Part shown: in pieces, positions 60,011 to 64,000 of the stretch
Numbering within the stretch: position 1 is the first letter of the stretch
Layout of the letters: each line of letters opens with the position of its first letter
NCBI GenBank assembly: GCA_019096155.1
Contig: JAHCVI010000001.1
Location: forward strand, 6,820,001-6,884,000
Direction of reading: 5' to 3'
DNA: 64,000 nt
Source: Staphylotrichum longicolle
Taxonomy: Eukaryota; Ascomycota; Sordariomycetes; Sordariales; Chaetomiaceae
Program-made: the position numbers and the translations under genes
The notes under the pieces: generated by a model
The model's input: only the letters and a program-made list of their open reading frames with translations
Databases searched by the model: none
Told to the model about the DNA's origin: nothing

Positions 60011-61018
60011 ATGTCGTCCGCGAGACCTACTCTGAGGGTGTCGACGCCCCTCACCGCAAATTTTCCTCACATCCCGCCACCACCCTCGGAGCTCCGGTCC
60101 GCCGTGTCTCTTCCTTCGGCCGTCTCTCTCAACACGCCTCTGTCGGCCGTTTCCCGGACATCAGCGTTTCGGGACCCGATCCCTTCGTCTGGGCTACCCT
60201 CAGCGGGACTCCCTTCCGCTGGACCCTTCAGCGCCACGATCAAGTTCGAACACGACTTCCAGAAGACGCCCATTACCCCACCGGTGGCGTATTTGGACTT
60301 CCTCAAGGGCATGTCGCTCGTCTCACCATGCCTCGCTTCACCACCACAGACAGGAAAGTCCGTCCTGAACCGGACAAGTACCACGAGCAGCACGAGCACA
60401 GTGAGCAGCACAAGCAGCGCACGCAGCAACGTCAGCAACACCAGCAACACGTCGGCTGAGACGGAGGATTCCGAGAAGGAAAAGGGCGACCAGGTCGAGA
60501 GCGCGCCGTCAACAGCACGGACCGAGCTCAGCTGCGAGTGTGATGAAAAGGACAAGGAGGCGAAGACCAAGAGCCCCAAGCCAGCACCCATCGACACAAA
60601 GCGGCCACACACTCCACGGGAAACCACCTGCCCAATGTCCGCACCGCCCGCGGGCAACACCGTCTTTCCCAGCATGAAGCTGCCCGCTTCCCCCGCCATT
60701 TCCACATCCGGTCTCTACTCACCGAGGTCACCGCTCAGCGCCGCATCCGTGCGATCCCCCTTTGACTGGGAAGCCGCGCTCAAGTCAAGGAGGTTCGCCG
60801 AGACCCCGGGATCCAAGCGCGCAGCGCCAGAAACCCCCGGCCTCCCCGCTGGCGCCACCGCGCCAACAACGCCAGGGCACGCGAAGCGGGAGTCGAGGTC
60901 CAGCATACGACACATCCGAGAGGTCGTCACGAGGACAGTCACCTACACGCCGAGGATGGCGCCCGCGCCCAAGGGGAAGAGGAGAAAGATTGACCCCGAG
61001 ACGGCAGTCAAGTCATGA
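60011..61018 (+). CDS. Conserved-looking Ser/Thr/Pro-rich fungal protein of unknown function, 335 aa
   Basis: A single-exon frame of 335 residues with start context CCAACATGTC. The N-terminal third has repeated PSAVSL and PSAGLPSAGPF words and a conserved-looking segment KFEHDFQKTPITPPVAYLDF. A Ser/Thr-rich linker follows (about 115-150), then a charged region with Lys/Glu/Asp. The C-terminal part holds LYSPRSPLSAASVRSPFDWE, AALKSRRF and SIRHIREVVTRTVTYTPR, ending with a basic patch GKRRKID that could be a nuclear signal. Many SP and TP pairs suggest proline-directed phosphorylation. No enzyme fold or membrane segment is visible. I recall similar proteins with the SPFDWxAALKxRRF block in other Pezizomycotina, none characterised. 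The frame is free of stops, unlike neighbouring DNA, and rich in G/C third positions, so it is probably real. Confidence 0.8.
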   Translation: MSSARPTLRVSTPLTANFPHIPPPPSELRSAVSLPSAVSLNTPLSAVSRTSAFRDPIPSSGLPSAGLPSAGPFSATIKFEHDFQKTPITPPVAYLDFLKGMSLVSPCLASPPQTGKSVLNRTSTTSSTSTVSSTSSARSNVSNTSNTSAETEDSEKEKGDQVESAPSTARTELSCECDEKDKEAKTKSPKPAPIDTKRPHTPRETTCPMSAPPAGNTVFPSMKLPASPAISTSGLYSPRSPLSAASVRSPFDWEAALKSRRFAETPGSKRAAPETPGLPAGATAPTTPGHAKRESRSSIRHIREVVTRTVTYTPRMAPAPKGKRRKIDPETAVKS

Positions 61019-63788
61019 GACACTGGTATCTCAGCGACAGACAATGAATCGAGTATCTCACATCAACGTACATAATAACCTCTTACGGTACTGGATACCG
61101 CGCCCACACCACCGCGGACCACACCACACGCGGCCGGGCAAGACTCTAGCCACCAGCAGAAATTCCCTTTATTTTTACGTGCCGTTCCAACATCATCACC
61201 ACCACCATCACACACTAACCCACACCCGCCGACAAAGGGCTGGGTTGGCAGAACAAGCAACAGACGAAGAAGATATTATACGGCGTTCACAGGTCGCGGC
61301 GCCCCTCATTGAAGGGAGGCCACACGGGAGTCCAACTGGCGTTGCAGGACGGCGTCTCACCACCAGCTTTTTTGTGCTTTTTTTGTTTGGTTCTTAGCTT
61401 GGCTATGGACAGCCAAACGACCTGGGAACGGAGGAATTGGAATCGGAATTGATTGGGTTGGGTTGGATTCTCTCGATACCAGGCATGCAGGGAATGGGAC
61501 GGGACAGGACAGGGAGAGGAGACAGTAAGCGAGTTGACTGACGGCAAGGGTTGGACGGGGAACCCCAATGTGTATAGCTACCTACATTACCTTACCTTAC
61601 CGACAAGCGGGGGAGAGGGAAATGGGATAACCTACTACCATCTGCTTTCCGTGTGCGGTGTGTGTGTGTGTGCAATGCGTTGTTATTGCCTGGTGTGTGA
61701 ATGGAGTCTCTTGCTGGCCTGGCGATTGTGACGAGCCATGCGTCTGCTGTGATCGCGACGCCAAAGGCCACCCACAGCCAGCCAACCAGCCAGCTTGCCA
61801 GCCGGCTTGTTTTGTTATGGTTGTGCAAAGTTCATTGTTTGTTGTTTGTTTTTTCTCCACTCGTACAGACAGGAACGCGGCCAGTTTGTGAGGCCAGGTC
61901 ACAGGGGGATTGGGACATGGGTCTCTTTTCTTCATGATTGTCATGTCATGCAAAGGCATCCTGCGTCTGTCCTGTTGTGATGTGCTGCTGGGCCCGCTGA
62001 ATGGGCGGCCCATTCTCATGAAGTACAGACGTAAAAAGGAAAACATCTGGATGTTTGACTCCTTTTCATGCTGATCTCGAGGTTTTGACATTATTTTGGT
62101 TCTCCGACGATCATCAAGTTTGATCTTGCGTGCGGTTTGGGGGCGATATCGATCTGGCCCCCGACAGATGCTACAGTGCGGGATGGCAGTGGACGGACCG
62201 AGATGCCGCTTCAAGGGGTTGCAATCATACAAATGGTTATTGAGCATCTTGCTCAAGTCGCAAAGATACAATACTTCTTGCTGGAAGATTCATATTGTAC
62301 TGCTGTCTCATAGATTCCTTACATCGTGAAGCCTCCCTCCAGGACACTCGCTAACTGACTGACTGAGCTTCCCAGGCCAGTCCGTCAAAACCAGCAGAGG
62401 AGAAAAAAAAGGTAAAAGCGGCAAGACGCTCCCCTCCACAAGCTCCCCTCCATCCTCAATCCATCCCTAGCGCAATCCCGCCCGCATGGTCAAGCTCCAA
62501 GCCGGCCCCCACTCGCCGGGCCCTGAATGGCCAGCCGCTCGCGCTGCTAAGCGCCCACGCACCCGGCTGTGGGGCGTTCCTCCACTCACGCGTCGCAGAG
62601 CGAGGATGTGTCGTCACTTGCAGTTGCAGGACGGAAGGGAGGCGGGCGAGCTTGATTGGCTGGCGGGGGAGGATGAAGGGTGCAGGTTAAGCGCCCGCGG
62701 AGGGGGGAAGGGCAAATTATGTCCTTTGCTGCGCTCGGAGAGCCTGCGTTTGTGCTGCTGCTGCTGCACTGCAGTCCTAAAGACGACAGAGAGGGAGAGG
62801 GGAGGTTGGTGTGTCCGGAGAGAGGCAAGCGGTGAGAATCAGTGGTGTTCGTGAGACGAAGCTGCTTGACGCTTTCGCTTCAGGACATGTTTCCGGGCGA
62901 CTCGCTCGACCGTAACCAGGCCGTCCCGCCAGCACCTGCTGCTGCTCCCGAGATGACTGGCCACGGGAGGCCTGCTCCGTCACCCTTCCTGCTGCAGATG
63001 CAAGCACAATCAACACCGGGTGCTGCATCGTGCATCTATTGAGCTGGGGCCCTCGCTCGCCCGGCCAACGTGCGAGGTGTCGAGTCTTGTTTCGAGACAA
63101 CTGGGACCCTGGACGGGTCCCAAGGTCAGGCAACCGGGGTTGTCGGTGTGCAACCACTTGCATTGCTGAGATGGCAATGTTTCATTCGATCCACCGAGTC
63201 ACATCTCGTGGGCGACGACCGTAAACCAGCGTGTCCGATTGGTGCCAGCCGAAATGTCAGCGTGCAGAACCTCATCGTAAACAATTTCAACCTCTGGCGG
63301 CCATCCCGGAGAGTAAGATTGGCGAGATACCGTACGAAGGATTAGGAAGTATTTTGCCCCAGTTGTGTCCTTGGAGGTGTGGGTGTCGAAACGTTGCGTT
63401 CAAACTGAAACGACAGCCAAGGGCCGCCTGCCCCCTTCAGAGGTGACACGGCGGACGGGATGCAGATGTCCACGTTTCGAAGGCGTGCAGAATGTTTCGA
63501 AGAAGCTTCTCCTGGGGTTTCCTATATTTGGCGACGTTTAATCTCCTCCCGCATTTCCACGTGCGTCCCGTTGGCCATCCGCCCCTGATTGGATTTTCGC
63601 CCCTGCAACACGGGCTGATAGGCTTCAGGGAAGCTGTGCTTTGAGGTTATCTCGAAGCTGGGCACAGGGTTGGCTCTCATCACACGGCCCCGGGTTTCGG
63701 AGATGATGTTGCTATTTTCAGACCGTCAGTCAACGCGGGGAGATGGCTCGCTCGGTGACGCCGGTAGCAGTAAACGAAGGCCACTCAA
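61019..63788. other. Region between the 335-aa gene and the FAN1-like gene
   Basis: The first few hundred bases are the 3' UTR of the preceding gene and include CAC/CAT and TG-rich tracts (61.19-61.21 and 61.65-61.67 kb). The rest has no credible coding frame. The stretch next to 63788 should be the FAN1-like gene's 3' UTR. Confidence 0.45.
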
Positions 63789-64000
63789 TCACCTCAAGGG
63801 CCGCACTTCTCGTGCCACTGCGTTGCACAGGGCGACGCGGACTCCTGCTCCAGTGAGAACGTTGATCCACAAGCGTTGGGTGTCACTCAGTCGATCGTTG
63901 GCACTCTTGACCTCGGCAAACATGACCTCTCCTGTCTGCCCCGGTGTGTCTGCCGTCCGCCAGAGTATGAGGTCTGGCACGCCGCCTCCACGGGCCCTGT
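63789..64000 (-). CDS. FAN1-like structure-specific nuclease, C-terminal end (partial)
   Basis: The minus-strand frame enters from the window edge and ends at TGA 63791-63789, giving about 69 residues. It begins RARGGGVPDLILW and continues with MFAEVKSANDRLSDTQRLWI and VLTGAGVRVALCNA. This is the end of a VRR-NUC domain: the Asp of PDL and the Glu and Lys of EVK are the catalytic PD-(D/E)XK residues, and NDRLSDTQ is the FAN1 signature. FAN1 is a nuclear 5' flap endonuclease and exonuclease acting in interstrand cross-link repair. The rest of the gene lies beyond position 64000, so no start or upstream domains (SAP, TPR) can be seen. Confidence 0.88.
   Translation of the reverse strand, partial: RARGGGVPDLILWRTADTPGQTGEVMFAEVKSANDRLSDTQRLWINVLTGAGVRVALCNAVAREVRPLR

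Noticed and set aside
61185..61215. CAC/CAT run that could encode poly-His
   Set aside because: It lies behind the stop of the 335-residue gene in no credible frame; simple repeat in the 3' UTR.

Overview
The window is nuclear DNA of a filamentous ascomycete, most likely Sordariomycetes and possibly Sordariales (Chaetomiaceae-like). The evidence is short spliceosomal introns (about 50-80 bp) with GTAnGT-like donors and CTAAC/CTGAC branch sites, third-position G/C bias in the long ORFs, a solitary dispersed 5S rRNA gene of the Neurospora kind, an intron-containing elongator tRNA-Met, and a gene set typical of Pezizomycotina. I see no transposons, no RIP-like AT-rich blocks and nothing prokaryotic.

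Layout. The left third is gene-poor: a 55-codon Cys-containing gene (2.3-2.5 kb, minus), a 5S rRNA gene (9.2 kb, plus) and an intrinsically disordered protein that carries the same 32-residue motif near its N-terminus and at its very C-terminus (11.1-12.1 kb, minus). Then come a Zn2Cys6 transcription factor with several introns and at least one apparent frameshift (14.7-17.3 kb, plus), a convergent MFS phosphate-type transporter (18.7-20.8 kb, minus) and a RIM15-type PAS/kinase/receiver protein of about 2,009 residues (24.4-30.5 kb, minus).

After a 6-kb stretch without recognisable genes follows a compact block on the plus strand: a Yap-like bZIP factor with a 17-glutamine run (36.7-38.3 kb), translation factor eIF3d (38.8-40.7 kb) and the DNA cross-link nuclease Pso2/Snm1 (41.1-44.0 kb). 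On the minus strand follow tRNA-Met(CAU) with a 35-nt intron, LSM2 with a 14-nt first coding exon, and HAP2/NF-YA. The region just upstream of HAP2 holds four CCAAT pentamers within 78 bp, which suggests autoregulation by the CCAAT-binding complex. From 48.6 to 60.0 kb I find no convincing gene. A Ser/Thr/Pro-rich fungal protein of unknown function sits at 60.0-61.0 kb. The window ends inside the 3' part of a FAN1-like gene (VRR-NUC domain, minus).

Functional themes are growth and nutrient control (RIM15, phosphate-type transporter, HAP2, bZIP, Zn2Cys6 factor), core RNA and protein metabolism (5S, tRNA, LSM2, eIF3d) and interstrand cross-link repair (Pso2 and FAN1 about 20 kb apart). Splice sites were placed by eye; coordinates of spliced genes are genomic spans of the coding part. 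Homology statements rest on recognised motifs, not on a database search.
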